Assembly (NCBI GenBank): GCA_027533185.1
Contig: JAPZTS010000021.1
Location: 1 to 64,000 of the forward strand
DNA from: Leptospira sp.
Lineage (GTDB): Bacteria > Spirochaetota > Leptospiria > Leptospirales > Leptospiraceae
Reading direction: 5' to 3'
DNA length: 64,000 bases
Positions within the stretch are counted from its first letter, which is position 1, and every line of letters begins with the position of its first letter. Shown here in pieces: positions 1 to 8,102 of this stretch. Below the pieces are notes generated by a model that worked only from the letters and a program-made list of their open reading frames with translations, was not told where the DNA came from and made no database searches. A program made the position numbers and the translations under genes.

Positions 1-48
1 ATGAAGTCTGCTCGTGATTTTCTAAAATATCTGGATACAGGGAAGTAA
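1..48 (+). CDS. 3' end of an upstream gene (partial)
   Basis: An open frame runs from the first base to a TAA at 46-48 and encodes 15 residues ending in LDTGK. It is probably the C-terminus of a gene starting outside the window. It could instead be a chance ATG-led fragment, since base 1 happens to be an ATG. The stop lies one base before the ndh start, so the two are probably co-transcribed. Too little is visible to assign a function. Confidence 0.45.
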   Translation: MKSARDFLKYLDTGK

Positions 49-49
49 A

Positions 50-1303
50 ATGGACAAAAAAAGAATTGTTATAATCGGTGCTGGATTTGGAGGATTGCAA
101 GTAATCAAATCACTCGCAAATCATAAAGATTTTGAAATCACCGTCATAGATAAAAGAAACCATCACTTGTTTCAGCCATTGCTGTATCAAGTAGCAACTG
201 CAGTGTTATCTCCGGCAGATATTGCAATACCATCTCGATCAATCACAACGAACTATAAAAACGTGAAGATTCTTATGGGCGAAGTTGATGACATTAACTT
301 TGATAGAAAATCTGTTTTTTATCAAAATTACGAATTGTCATACGATTTTCTAATCATTGCGATCGGTGCTCAGACCAGTTATTTCGGAAATCAAAAATGG
401 CCTAAGTTTAGTTATGGACTGAAGAACTTAAAAGACGCTCTTGCCATTCGTAGGAAGATATTACTTTCCTTTGAAAAAGCTGAGCTCTTAGGTGATTCAC
501 AGTTAGCAAAAAAGTTAATGAACTATGTTGTAATCGGCGGAGGACCGACTGGTGTTGAGTTAGCTGGTTCCATTGCAGAACTATCACATACCATTATTCG
601 CAGAGATTTTAGGATGATAGATTCTGGAATGACAAAGGTAACCCTGATAGAGGCAGGGCCACGTTTGCTAAGTAACTTTAGCGAAGAATCGAGCTCCTTT
701 ACTTTAAAAAAATTAGAGAGTAGGGGGGTAGAGGTACTTTTAAATTCACCTGTTGTAGATATTACTAAAACAGAAGTCATTCTTAAAGATCGGAAAATTG
801 AAACAAACACGGTTATTTGGGCTGCCGGTGTAGAGGCATCTCCATTGGCACAAAAACTAAATTTAAAAAAAGACCGATCCCATCGTATCGTAGTAGATGA
901 ATATTGCAGAGTAGAATCGTTAGACGGTGTCTTCTGTATTGGTGATGTTGCAAATTTTTCGAAGGGATTAGAAAGACCGTTACCTGGAGTTTCTCCTGTC
1001 GCAATGCAACAAGGTAGATATGTTGCCGACTACATAAAACGAAGCGTAAAGGGAAAACCAATTACAAAATTTGAATACTTCGACAAAGGAAATATGGCAA
1101 CCATTGGTAGAACCGATGCTGTAGCGGAGTTTGGGATCTTTAAGTTAAAAGGTTTGATAGGTTGGCTTGGGTGGCTTTTTGTCCATCTTGTTTACCAGGT
1201 CGGTTTTAAGAATAAAGTATCTACTCTTATTAGTTGGACCTGGAGTTATTTAACCTTTCGAGCGGGTTCAAGACTGATTCAAGAGGACATTAACGAAGTT
1301 TAG
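50..1303 (+). CDS. ndh: Type II NADH dehydrogenase (FAD, single subunit)
   Basis: A 417-residue NAD(P)/FAD-dependent oxidoreductase of the NDH-2 family. These enzymes oxidise NADH and pass electrons to the membrane quinone (menaquinone here, given MqnD at 17.5 kb) without pumping protons. Visible motifs are an N-terminal FAD-binding GAGFGG (about residues 10-15), a second dinucleotide site VVIGGGPTGVELAG (about 161-175), and GVFCIGDVAN near residue 300, typical of the FAD-contacting GD motif. The C-terminal stretch GLIGWLGWLFVHLVYQ fits the membrane-anchoring end of NDH-2. Length is normal. The start follows AGGGAAG closely, next to the stop of the preceding frame. The 3' end overlaps the convergent small gene by 4 bases. 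Confidence 0.9.
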   Translation: MDKKRIVIIGAGFGGLQVIKSLANHKDFEITVIDKRNHHLFQPLLYQVATAVLSPADIAIPSRSITTNYKNVKILMGEVDDINFDRKSVFYQNYELSYDFLIIAIGAQTSYFGNQKWPKFSYGLKNLKDALAIRRKILLSFEKAELLGDSQLAKKLMNYVVIGGGPTGVELAGSIAELSHTIIRRDFRMIDSGMTKVTLIEAGPRLLSNFSEESSSFTLKKLESRGVEVLLNSPVVDITKTEVILKDRKIETNTVIWAAGVEASPLAQKLNLKKDRSHRIVVDEYCRVESLDGVFCIGDVANFSKGLERPLPGVSPVAMQQGRYVADYIKRSVKGKPITKFEYFDKGNMATIGRTDAVAEFGIFKLKGLIGWLGWLFVHLVYQVGFKNKVSTLISWTWSYLTFRAGSRLIQEDINEV

Positions 1304-1731
1304 AGCGAAGATTCGTACAATTGGTAGATTTCTCTATACTTTGCCTTATTACTCTCACTTAGATTTTGATTCAGACCAATCACAAGATCTAAATCGGATT
1401 TTGCTTTTTGCATCTGCGAATTTTTATATTCTGGTTTGTGCGTGACTTTTAATTGAATTTCACCTCTGTAACCTGTGTCACCACTAGCTTCGAGTACAAT
1501 CGATCTGGCTCTTTCCAAATAAAGTTCTGCTTTTTCATTTTCATTTAATTTACTTGAATAATTTTCTATTGCATCTGTTAGAAAATTTATTTTTTTTCTA
1601 TGAATACTAGTTCCTAGGTACTTATCGCGGCAATCCTTTAAGCTTGTGCAAAATTTTGTCTTTGCTTCGTTTGCGTAGACGAAAGAATGATTAAATAGCA
1701 GCACGATGAATAAAACAAACAATCTGAACAT
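1300..1731 (-). CDS. Small secreted protein of unknown function
   Basis: A 143-residue protein with a clear signal peptide: a hydrophobic core LFVLFIVLLFNHSFVYA and a likely cleavage after VYA, before NEAKTKFC. The mature part is about 120 residues, mostly polar and predicted helical, with two cysteines (CTSLKDC). It contains DAIENYSSKLNENEKAELYLERARS, which resembles one or two TPR-like helices. It is convergent with ndh (4-base overlap) and divergent from the hydrolase gene at 1824. I do not recognise a family. A periplasmic location is inferred from the signal peptide. Confidence 0.7.
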   Translation of the reverse strand: MFRLFVLFIVLLFNHSFVYANEAKTKFCTSLKDCRDKYLGTSIHRKKINFLTDAIENYSSKLNENEKAELYLERARSIVLEASGDTGYRGEIQLKVTHKPEYKNSQMQKAKSDLDLVIGLNQNLSESNKAKYREIYQLYESSL

Positions 1732-1823
1732 ACCTCAAATTGTTCATAATTTCTGATTAATTGCAAGTCGAATATGTAACGAATAGTGTTTACATTGAGT
1801 ACTAGACAGTCACCCTTTGATAT

Positions 1824-2660
1824 ATGTCTTCATTAACAATTGAAACTAAATTCCATCGTATAGAAGGAAAAGAGTGGGGCAACCCTCAAGGGAAGGTCAT
1901 TCTAGCATTCCATGGCTGGCTGGATAATGCCAATTCATTTGAGCCTATGGCGTCTTTTTTTAAAGACTATAGATTTATATCTCTCGATTTTCCGGGACAT
2001 GGAAAGTCCAGCCATAAGGCTGAAAATTCTTTCTACTATTTTAATGAATATGTTTTGGAAGTTATTGCTATTGCAAAAGGATTGGGATTGAACGAGTTCA
2101 TATTATTAGCACATTCTATGGGAGCCGCAGTCTCTACCTTAGTTGCTAGTACTAATCTTCTAAATATTGAAAAACTAATTTTAATAGAAGCGCTTGGACC
2201 ACTCACAAATTCAGCACAATCGGCACCAGATATCCTAACGGAAGCCATAAAACAAGCATTACATCCGAAAGGGAAAAGGGAAACCTACTTCCCTGATATG
2301 GAATCAGCCATTGGAGTCAGAATGCGAGCTGGAGGAATGAAGAGAACTTCGGCAGAAATTTTGATGGAGAGAGGGATTGAAAAAACCTCTAAAGGATTAA
2401 AACCAAGGCGAGATTTGAAATTACATCTCAATTCATTTTATAGATACACAGAGGACCAAATTGTGAACTTTTGTGAAAGAATTGAAGTTCCTACTTTACT
2501 AATATTAGGTGATACGTCTGAATATCCTATCGAATCAAATTTTGAAAGACGAAAAAAAGCGATTAAGAACTTTAGACAAACTATTTTACCAGGTGGCCAC
2601 CATCTTCATATGGACAACCCTGAAGTAGTCGCAAACACAATATTAGAATTTATAAATTAG
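1824..2660 (+). CDS. Alpha/beta hydrolase
   Basis: A 278-residue alpha/beta-hydrolase-fold protein. The oxyanion-loop motif AFHGWLDNANSF is near residue 29. The nucleophile elbow LLAHSMGAA (G-x-S-x-G variant H-S-M-G) is near residue 95. An acid in LILGDTSEYP and the catalytic histidine in GGHHLHMDNP near the C-terminus complete the triad. There is no signal peptide, so it is cytoplasmic. The substrate cannot be read from sequence; the fold covers esterases, haloperoxidase-like enzymes and C-C hydrolases. It heads a run of tightly spaced plus-strand genes, with the thioesterase starting 16 bases downstream, so it may be the first gene of the bat operon transcript. Confidence 0.85.
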   Translation: MSSLTIETKFHRIEGKEWGNPQGKVILAFHGWLDNANSFEPMASFFKDYRFISLDFPGHGKSSHKAENSFYYFNEYVLEVIAIAKGLGLNEFILLAHSMGAAVSTLVASTNLLNIEKLILIEALGPLTNSAQSAPDILTEAIKQALHPKGKRETYFPDMESAIGVRMRAGGMKRTSAEILMERGIEKTSKGLKPRRDLKLHLNSFYRYTEDQIVNFCERIEVPTLLILGDTSEYPIESNFERRKKAIKNFRQTILPGGHHLHMDNPEVVANTILEFIN

Positions 2661-2676
2661 TATTATAGGAATTAAT

Positions 2677-3219
2677 ATGGATCCAAATTTAAGGGAAGCA
2701 TCTACTCATGGCTACGAAATTCATCACGATACCTGTTTTGGATGCGGAAAAAATAATTCGTTAGGCTTAGTAGCAGATTTCACATTTCATGATGACACGG
2801 GAGAAGTCAATTTTCCCTATACTTTCAAACGCTTGTATAACGGTGCACCAGGATTTGTTCATGGTGGAATTCTTTCAACAATCCTAGACGAGGCAATGGG
2901 TGCCTTATGTTTCCACCTTGGTTACATTGTAATGACAGATACAATGAGCTTCAAATTTCACAAAGCAACACCCGTAGAGAAAGAACTCTTAGTCCGTGCT
3001 TGGCCGATTAGAAAGGAAAAGAGAAAAGTTTTACTTGAATGCGAACTTACGTCTCTCGACCGCTCTCTCCTTTACGTGAAAGGTGAGGGAGCATTCCATA
3101 TTCTACCTCCAAGATTTTTTGGAGAAAAATTAACAGGCGGAAAAAATGCCCTTGCCACGGAATTACTTAGCATAAATAAATTGAAGCGGACTCATCTTTT
3201 TGAAAGGATTGCAACATGA
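2677..3219 (+). CDS. PaaI-like hotdog-fold thioesterase
   Basis: A 180-residue hotdog-fold acyl-CoA thioesterase of the PaaI/YbgC-like superfamily. The signature FVHGGILSTILDEAMGA (about residues 60-78) carries the HGG and the acidic catalytic residue in DEA. It starts with a conserved Cys-rich stretch HDTCFGCGKNNSLGL, common in this subfamily. The expected activity is hydrolysis of an acyl-CoA thioester in the cytoplasm; the acyl group is unknown. The start has AGGA about 6 bases upstream. The 3' end overlaps the next gene by 4 bases (ATGA), which indicates translational coupling within the operon. Confidence 0.82.
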   Translation: MDPNLREASTHGYEIHHDTCFGCGKNNSLGLVADFTFHDDTGEVNFPYTFKRLYNGAPGFVHGGILSTILDEAMGALCFHLGYIVMTDTMSFKFHKATPVEKELLVRAWPIRKEKRKVLLECELTSLDRSLLYVKGEGAFHILPPRFFGEKLTGGKNALATELLSINKLKRTHLFERIAT

Positions 3220-4532
3220 AAAAAATCAGTATTGTCTTAGGTTTGTTCCTCCTGGTCCAGTGTTCGGGAGCTTCGATAAAAGATCCATCGGGAGATCAAG
3301 AATTCGAACTAAGCCTAAAATCAGGGCAATGGATACGAACGGAAAGATTTAAAAACTCCGGCCAGCTCAGAGCATTTGGTCCCGTAAAGGCTGAATGCGG
3401 AGGTACAAACTGTACTCAAGATCAGGTTTCAAAATTTGCTCCAGCAAAAATAAAATCTCTCCCGAAACAAGGAATTTGGGAAGAATACTTACAATTCGAA
3501 CAACCTGGTTCTACTCCTGAAAACCCAAATTTTAAATCTGTTATTGACCAAACAGGCGAATACGTAGATGGAAAAAAAGTTGGCATTTGGAGAAAACCTG
3601 ACCCAGATAACAGGCAAAAGACATTAGCAGAAATGCCTTGGGTAGATGGGAAAAAAGAAGGAACGGCAAAAACATTCGACAAACAAGGAATAATCACTTC
3701 AGAAACGGAATTCAAAAACGATCTTAAACATGGCTCATACTACAGGAAAAATAGTAAGGGAGAATGGATCGAGAAGGGAAGTTTTAAAGAAGGTAAAGAA
3801 GATGGTGAATGGACATACTACTTCCTTGGCGCTGATGGCAACGGAATCAAAACTAAAGTCTCTTTTCAAAATGGAGAAAAAGAAGGTGCAGAGTCTAATT
3901 ATTATAAAGACGGTGTTATCGAATCACAAGGAAATTATGTAGCGGGAGTTAGATCTGGAGCTTGGAAATTTTTTGGACCTAAAGGAAATATACTCGCAGA
4001 AGGTGGATACGGCAAAAAAGCAGATTCTGACAATCAGGAAATAAAATACGAACGGGTAGGAATATGGAAAGAATACTACCCAGATGGAAAACTTTTTGGA
4101 ACGGGAACAAGAAAACACACTCGATCGGGAGAATGGAAATTTTACTATAACAATGGTCAGATTGGATATCAAGGAATTATGGCTAACGAAAGTATGTTCG
4201 AAACTGCCAAAATTTATGACAAAAATGGTACCATACTAGGCGATGGCAAACTTTTCTTTTCGCTAGTTAAAATTGACGAGGAAACACAAGATCTAAAATT
4301 GAATTTTAAGCCGAGTATTCCTTTCACTTACTTTTATCCTTCTGGGAAAAGACGAATCGTGATTCGAACAGCAGAAGATGCAACAGAATATACCGAGGAT
4401 GGGAAAACTCTGGGTACAGGTCCAGTGGATCCCCAAGGAAGAAAAATGGGATGTTGGCTTATCAACGGCAAAAAAGAATATTTTATGTTGGATAGTCCAA
4501 AACCTAAACTAACCGCCACTCAATGCAAATAA
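3216..4532 (+). CDS. Lipoprotein with MORN/YwqK-type repeats
   Basis: A 438-residue predicted lipoprotein. The N-terminus KISIVLGLFLLVQCSGAS has a lipobox with the acylated Cys at about residue 16. The body holds many copies of a MORN/YwqK-like unit, for example KVGIWRKPDPDN, KHGSYYRKN, EDGEWTYYF, RSGAWKFFGPKGN, RVGIWKEYYPDGK and RSGEWKFYYNNG. These beta-hairpin repeats are frequent in Leptospira and Bacteroidetes surface or periplasmic proteins; automatic pipelines often call them toxin-antitoxin YwqK antitoxin, which is not supported here. It overlaps the thioesterase by 4 bases and moxR by 10, so it is part of the same transcript. A role in the envelope is inferred. Confidence 0.82.
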   Translation: MKKISIVLGLFLLVQCSGASIKDPSGDQEFELSLKSGQWIRTERFKNSGQLRAFGPVKAECGGTNCTQDQVSKFAPAKIKSLPKQGIWEEYLQFEQPGSTPENPNFKSVIDQTGEYVDGKKVGIWRKPDPDNRQKTLAEMPWVDGKKEGTAKTFDKQGIITSETEFKNDLKHGSYYRKNSKGEWIEKGSFKEGKEDGEWTYYFLGADGNGIKTKVSFQNGEKEGAESNYYKDGVIESQGNYVAGVRSGAWKFFGPKGNILAEGGYGKKADSDNQEIKYERVGIWKEYYPDGKLFGTGTRKHTRSGEWKFYYNNGQIGYQGIMANESMFETAKIYDKNGTILGDGKLFFSLVKIDEETQDLKLNFKPSIPFTYFYPSGKRRIVIRTAEDATEYTEDGKTLGTGPVDPQGRKMGCWLINGKKEYFMLDSPKPKLTATQCK

Positions 4533-5503
4533 CAGAAGAACTGTTAAACGAAATTTCTGGAAAAATTTCCAGTTTAAAATCTGAACTCGCTCATTCAATC
4601 ACTGGAATGGGCAATGTTATTGATCCAGTACTGATTGCTATTCTTACGAAAGGTCACGTTCTTTTAGAAGGGATGCCCGGCCTTGCAAAAACTCTACTCG
4701 CTAAATCTTTGGCTAACGCTGTCGATGTAGATTTTTCGAGGGTTCAGTTCACTCCAGATCTATTACCAGCTGACCTAACTGGTACAAATATATTCAATCC
4801 AAAAACAACAAACTTCGAGATTCGAAAAGGTCCTGTATTTACTAATATACTCCTTGCGGATGAGATCAATCGTGCGCCAGCAAAAGTTCAATCAGCACTT
4901 TTGCAATCTATGGAAGAAAGGCAAGTAACCATCTCGGACCAAACGTTTGAACTTGGTTGGCCTTTTTTTGTAATCGCAACTCAAAACCCAATCGATCAAG
5001 AAGGAACTTACCCCCTTCCGGAAGCTCAATTAGATCGATTTTTATTCAAAGTATCGGTAACTTATCCAACTGAATCAGAAGAATTGAATATTTTAAAACA
5101 ACATGGTACGATTTTAAATAAAAAAAATATAACCAAAAAGGTTATTCAAACCAAAGATCTCCAAAGGATATCGGAAGCGATACAGTATGTTTATGTAGAA
5201 CCTAAGCTTGAAGAGTACATAATCAAACTGATTCGAAATTCTCGACCTGAATCCACTTCTGATTCCCAGTTAAAAAATTTTATCAGACATGGCGTAAGTC
5301 CTAGAGGTAGTTTAGCACTTCTTCGAATAGCAAAGGCAGAAGCCTTACTATCTAAAAGAAATTTTATCATTCCGGAAGATATTCAAAAATATTTTTACGA
5401 AGTATTAAACCATAGAATACATCTTTCATTCGATGCAATCGCTGAAGATATTTCTGTTAAGTCTATTTCTTCAAGAATCCTAGAAGTGACAGACGTTCCC
5501 TAA
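4523..5503 (+). CDS. moxR: MoxR-family AAA+ ATPase
   Basis: A 326-residue MoxR/RavA-group AAA+ ATPase. Walker A is GMPGLAKTLLA (about residues 49-59), Walker B is ILLADEINRAPAKVQ, and sensor 1 is VIATQNPIDQEGTYPLPEAQLDRF. These ATPases act as chaperones for assembly or metal loading of neighbouring von Willebrand A (VWA) proteins. That fits the gene order here, with DUF58, BatA and BatB following. It overlaps the MORN lipoprotein by 10 bases and abuts the DUF58 gene by one base, so expression is coupled. It is cytoplasmic. Confidence 0.92.
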   Translation: MQITEELLNEISGKISSLKSELAHSITGMGNVIDPVLIAILTKGHVLLEGMPGLAKTLLAKSLANAVDVDFSRVQFTPDLLPADLTGTNIFNPKTTNFEIRKGPVFTNILLADEINRAPAKVQSALLQSMEERQVTISDQTFELGWPFFVIATQNPIDQEGTYPLPEAQLDRFLFKVSVTYPTESEELNILKQHGTILNKKNITKKVIQTKDLQRISEAIQYVYVEPKLEEYIIKLIRNSRPESTSDSQLKNFIRHGVSPRGSLALLRIAKAEALLSKRNFIIPEDIQKYFYEVLNHRIHLSFDAIAEDISVKSISSRILEVTDVP

Positions 5504-6315
5504 TGATTTCTGCAAAACTCAAGAGATTACTACATCTTTTGGAATGGGAATCGAAGAAAAAACAAAGAAATTCTCGAATGGGTAATACTTTTTCCAAAGA
5601 ACATGGCCGTGGGCTGGACTTTAGGGAAGTAAGAAAGTACAATCTAGGTGATGATACAAGATTCATTGATTGGAACGTTACATCGCGACTTGGTGAACTT
5701 TTTATACGCGAATACTTTGAAGATCGGGATTCGGCCATTTTAATTCTATTGGATAGAAGTGCTTCCATGGAAGGGACTAATCTTTTTTTATCTCTCCAAA
5801 TAGCAACATTTCTAGGACTCTTCCATCTGAAACAAGGTAATCAGGTGATAATTGCGACTTTTTCTGATAATCTGATCTACAGTCGATCGGTGGTAAAGAA
5901 TGAGTCGGATTTGATTCACAAAGTTCATGAAATTGAAAAACAAGACACAACTCATAACACAAACTTTACAAAAACCTTTGAGTCAGTACTCCGCCTTTTC
6001 CCCAAGTATAAAACAACATATTGGATTTCTGATTTTGTAAACTTTAAAGGTTTTGGAGAATTTAGAATCCTAAGCAAACAATGGGACCAATTTGCAATAT
6101 TCATCGAACATGAATTAGACCACACAGTTCTACCAAAATATTTTTTTTGTTTTGAAAGAATCGATCGAGAAAACAAAATTCGATCATCGTTAAAGTCTTC
6201 CCTCCAAGACGACATCAAATCCGTGAAAAATGTTTTCAAAAATCAGGTTATCACAGTTCGTTCAGAGGAAGATTTTGCACATAAAATCCAAACACTTCAT
6301 TCGAGACTAAAATGA
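5503..6315 (+). CDS. DUF58 protein (VWA-like), bat operon
   Basis: A 270-residue DUF58-family protein. The family hallmark GRGLDFREVRKYNLGDD followed by RFIDWNVTSR lies near residues 36-63. A VWA-like nucleotide-binding-fold segment ILILLDRSASMEG follows, with D-x-S-x-S as DRSAS. DUF58 genes almost always follow moxR and precede batA/batB, as here. The function is thought to be as a partner or substrate of MoxR; the biochemical role is not settled. The gene shares its first base with the last base of moxR and overlaps the next gene by 4 bases. Confidence 0.88.
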   Translation: MISAKLKRLLHLLEWESKKKQRNSRMGNTFSKEHGRGLDFREVRKYNLGDDTRFIDWNVTSRLGELFIREYFEDRDSAILILLDRSASMEGTNLFLSLQIATFLGLFHLKQGNQVIIATFSDNLIYSRSVVKNESDLIHKVHEIEKQDTTHNTNFTKTFESVLRLFPKYKTTYWISDFVNFKGFGEFRILSKQWDQFAIFIEHELDHTVLPKYFFCFERIDRENKIRSSLKSSLQDDIKSVKNVFKNQVITVRSEEDFAHKIQTLHSRLK

Positions 6316-7151
6316 AAATCTCGATATTCGTTGGCCTACTACTTATTCAGGTTTCGAACTTAGCCTCCGAAACAATCGAATTTATTACACCTAACGAAGC
6401 ATTTGTTGGAGATCTACTGATTTATAAAATTTCCACTAAGGATGTTTCCTCAATCACAATTCCAGAGGGAGAATTTTCTCTGGGAAACGATCTTCCAATT
6501 TACAAAATCTACGATAAAAAAGCAGAACCCGAATTCTCTACTGCAAAAGTTATCTTTTTCAAACCAGGCAACTACACACTTCCCATAACTTGGGAATATA
6601 TGGGGAAAACTGAAACTTCACAGTTACAGATTAAAATCAAACTTAGATTAAGCGGATCAGAGTCTGAACCAGAAGATATTGAACCACCTTTGAGTTTCCG
6701 AGGCGCGATTCTAATTAGGTTAATACTACTGATTCTATTTTTTTTATTTAATCTATACATCCTATATGCCTTATATCTTTATTTTAAAAATAAAACTAAG
6801 ATAGTAGATGCTTACTGGAACACAATACCCAACCTTTCGGAGGAAGAAAAATCAGACCTAATTCTCAAACACCTATTTTCGCAAGAGGAAGTTACCTTAA
6901 AAGATTTTTCATTTACAATTTCTGAAGTGCTAAAAAGACATTACTCATCTCTTCTAAACATGAGACTTTTTCATCTCACAGATACAGAATTATTTAAAGA
7001 AGTACAGAATCGAACGCACCTAAATCCTCAGGATCTAGAAGATATCAGAGATTATCTGATACAAAGTAAATATAGAGAATCTAATTTAAAGATAACGGAA
7101 TCCGATGCCAAAGATATTTGGAAAAATATAAAAGATAAGTTGAATCTATAA
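6312..7151 (+). CDS. Membrane protein of the bat operon (BatD-like, N-terminal signal)
   Basis: A 279-residue protein with an N-terminal signal segment (ISIFVGLLLIQVSNLAS), a beta-rich extracytoplasmic part of about 110 residues, and one strong transmembrane helix around residues 130-158 (LIRLILLILFFLFNLYILYALYLYF). A cytoplasmic helical tail of about 120 residues includes FTISEVLKRHYSS. The architecture resembles the small DUF4381/BatD-like membrane protein found between DUF58 and batA in many bat operons. It overlaps the DUF58 gene by 4 bases and stops one base before batA. The exact function is unknown; it probably assembles with the VWA proteins in the inner membrane. Confidence 0.75.
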   Translation: MKISIFVGLLLIQVSNLASETIEFITPNEAFVGDLLIYKISTKDVSSITIPEGEFSLGNDLPIYKIYDKKAEPEFSTAKVIFFKPGNYTLPITWEYMGKTETSQLQIKIKLRLSGSESEPEDIEPPLSFRGAILIRLILLILFFLFNLYILYALYLYFKNKTKIVDAYWNTIPNLSEEEKSDLILKHLFSQEEVTLKDFSFTISEVLKRHYSSLLNMRLFHLTDTELFKEVQNRTHLNPQDLEDIRDYLIQSKYRESNLKITESDAKDIWKNIKDKLNL

Positions 7152-8102
7152 ATGGATAACTTTGATAGACCTTACGTTCTGCTCTTCCTTTTACCTTGGT
7201 TAGTCCTTATCTTTATACATTACAAAAAAAGATTTACGACAGGATTTTTTACACTTAGGTCGGATAGAAACCAAATTCAAAAAAACAATTTCTTTCGGAT
7301 TAAAAACTACTTTAGAAATAGTATCGATATTCTTTATTACTTAACCTTTTTTATCTTGATTCTTGCTGCCGCAGGGCCTGGAAAAAAATACAAACTAAAA
7401 CCCAATCTCACCGAGGGAATCGATATCATGCTCGCACTAGATATCTCGGGATCTATGGTAAATAGTTATGATTTTTTACCGAACAACCGTTTATCTGTAT
7501 CAAAAATACTTTTAGAGAAATTTGTGTTATTACGTCAATCAGATCGATTGGGACTAGTTCTATTTGCAGGTGCAGCATATTTACAATCACCGCTTACAAA
7601 TGACCTGACATCCCTTCAACAACTAATTAAAGAAGTAAGTGATGAAAGTATTGAAGAACAAGGAACAGCGATTGGTGATGCAATTGTATTGTCAACATAC
7701 CGATTAAAAGATACATCATCTCCCTCGAAAGTTCTCATTCTTATTACAGATGGAGTGTCAAATACAGGAAAAATCGATATGGAGACAGCCGCTTTTGCAG
7801 CCAAAACATATGGGATCAAAATTTATACGATTGGAATTGGCAAAGAGGACAGTCAGTATGAAGTCAATTTCGAAACTCTTGCAAAAATTGCAGAGAGTAC
7901 AGATGGAGTTTTTTTTCGAGCAGAATCCCCTGAAATTTTGGAGGATGTCCTTTATGAAATCAATACATTGGAAAAGGTAGAACTATCCGGGAAACCTCTT
8001 GAAATACTAGAAACGCGTTTTCCTCAATTTTTGTTTTTTGCATTTCTATTCTTATTACTAGCAACCGCTTTGAAAGTCTATCCTTTCGTCGAGAAATTGT
8101 AA
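7152..8102 (+). CDS. batA: BatA, membrane VWA-domain protein
   Basis: A 316-residue BatA homologue. It has N-terminal membrane helices (VLLFLLPWLVLIFIHY, then ILYYLTFFILILAAAGP at about 60-76), a VWA domain and a C-terminal helix FLFFAFLFLLLATAL. The VWA domain carries a complete MIDAS start DISGS (Asp97, Ser99, Ser101), with the later TDGVSNTG segment around residue 198 supplying the second acidic group. BatA and BatB are thought to form an envelope complex first linked to aerotolerance in Bacteroides; in Leptospira the phenotype is less clear. The start ATG directly follows the previous stop. The last base is shared with batB. Confidence 0.9.
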   Translation: MDNFDRPYVLLFLLPWLVLIFIHYKKRFTTGFFTLRSDRNQIQKNNFFRIKNYFRNSIDILYYLTFFILILAAAGPGKKYKLKPNLTEGIDIMLALDISGSMVNSYDFLPNNRLSVSKILLEKFVLLRQSDRLGLVLFAGAAYLQSPLTNDLTSLQQLIKEVSDESIEEQGTAIGDAIVLSTYRLKDTSSPSKVLILITDGVSNTGKIDMETAAFAAKTYGIKIYTIGIGKEDSQYEVNFETLAKIAESTDGVFFRAESPEILEDVLYEINTLEKVELSGKPLEILETRFPQFLFFAFLFLLLATALKVYPFVEKL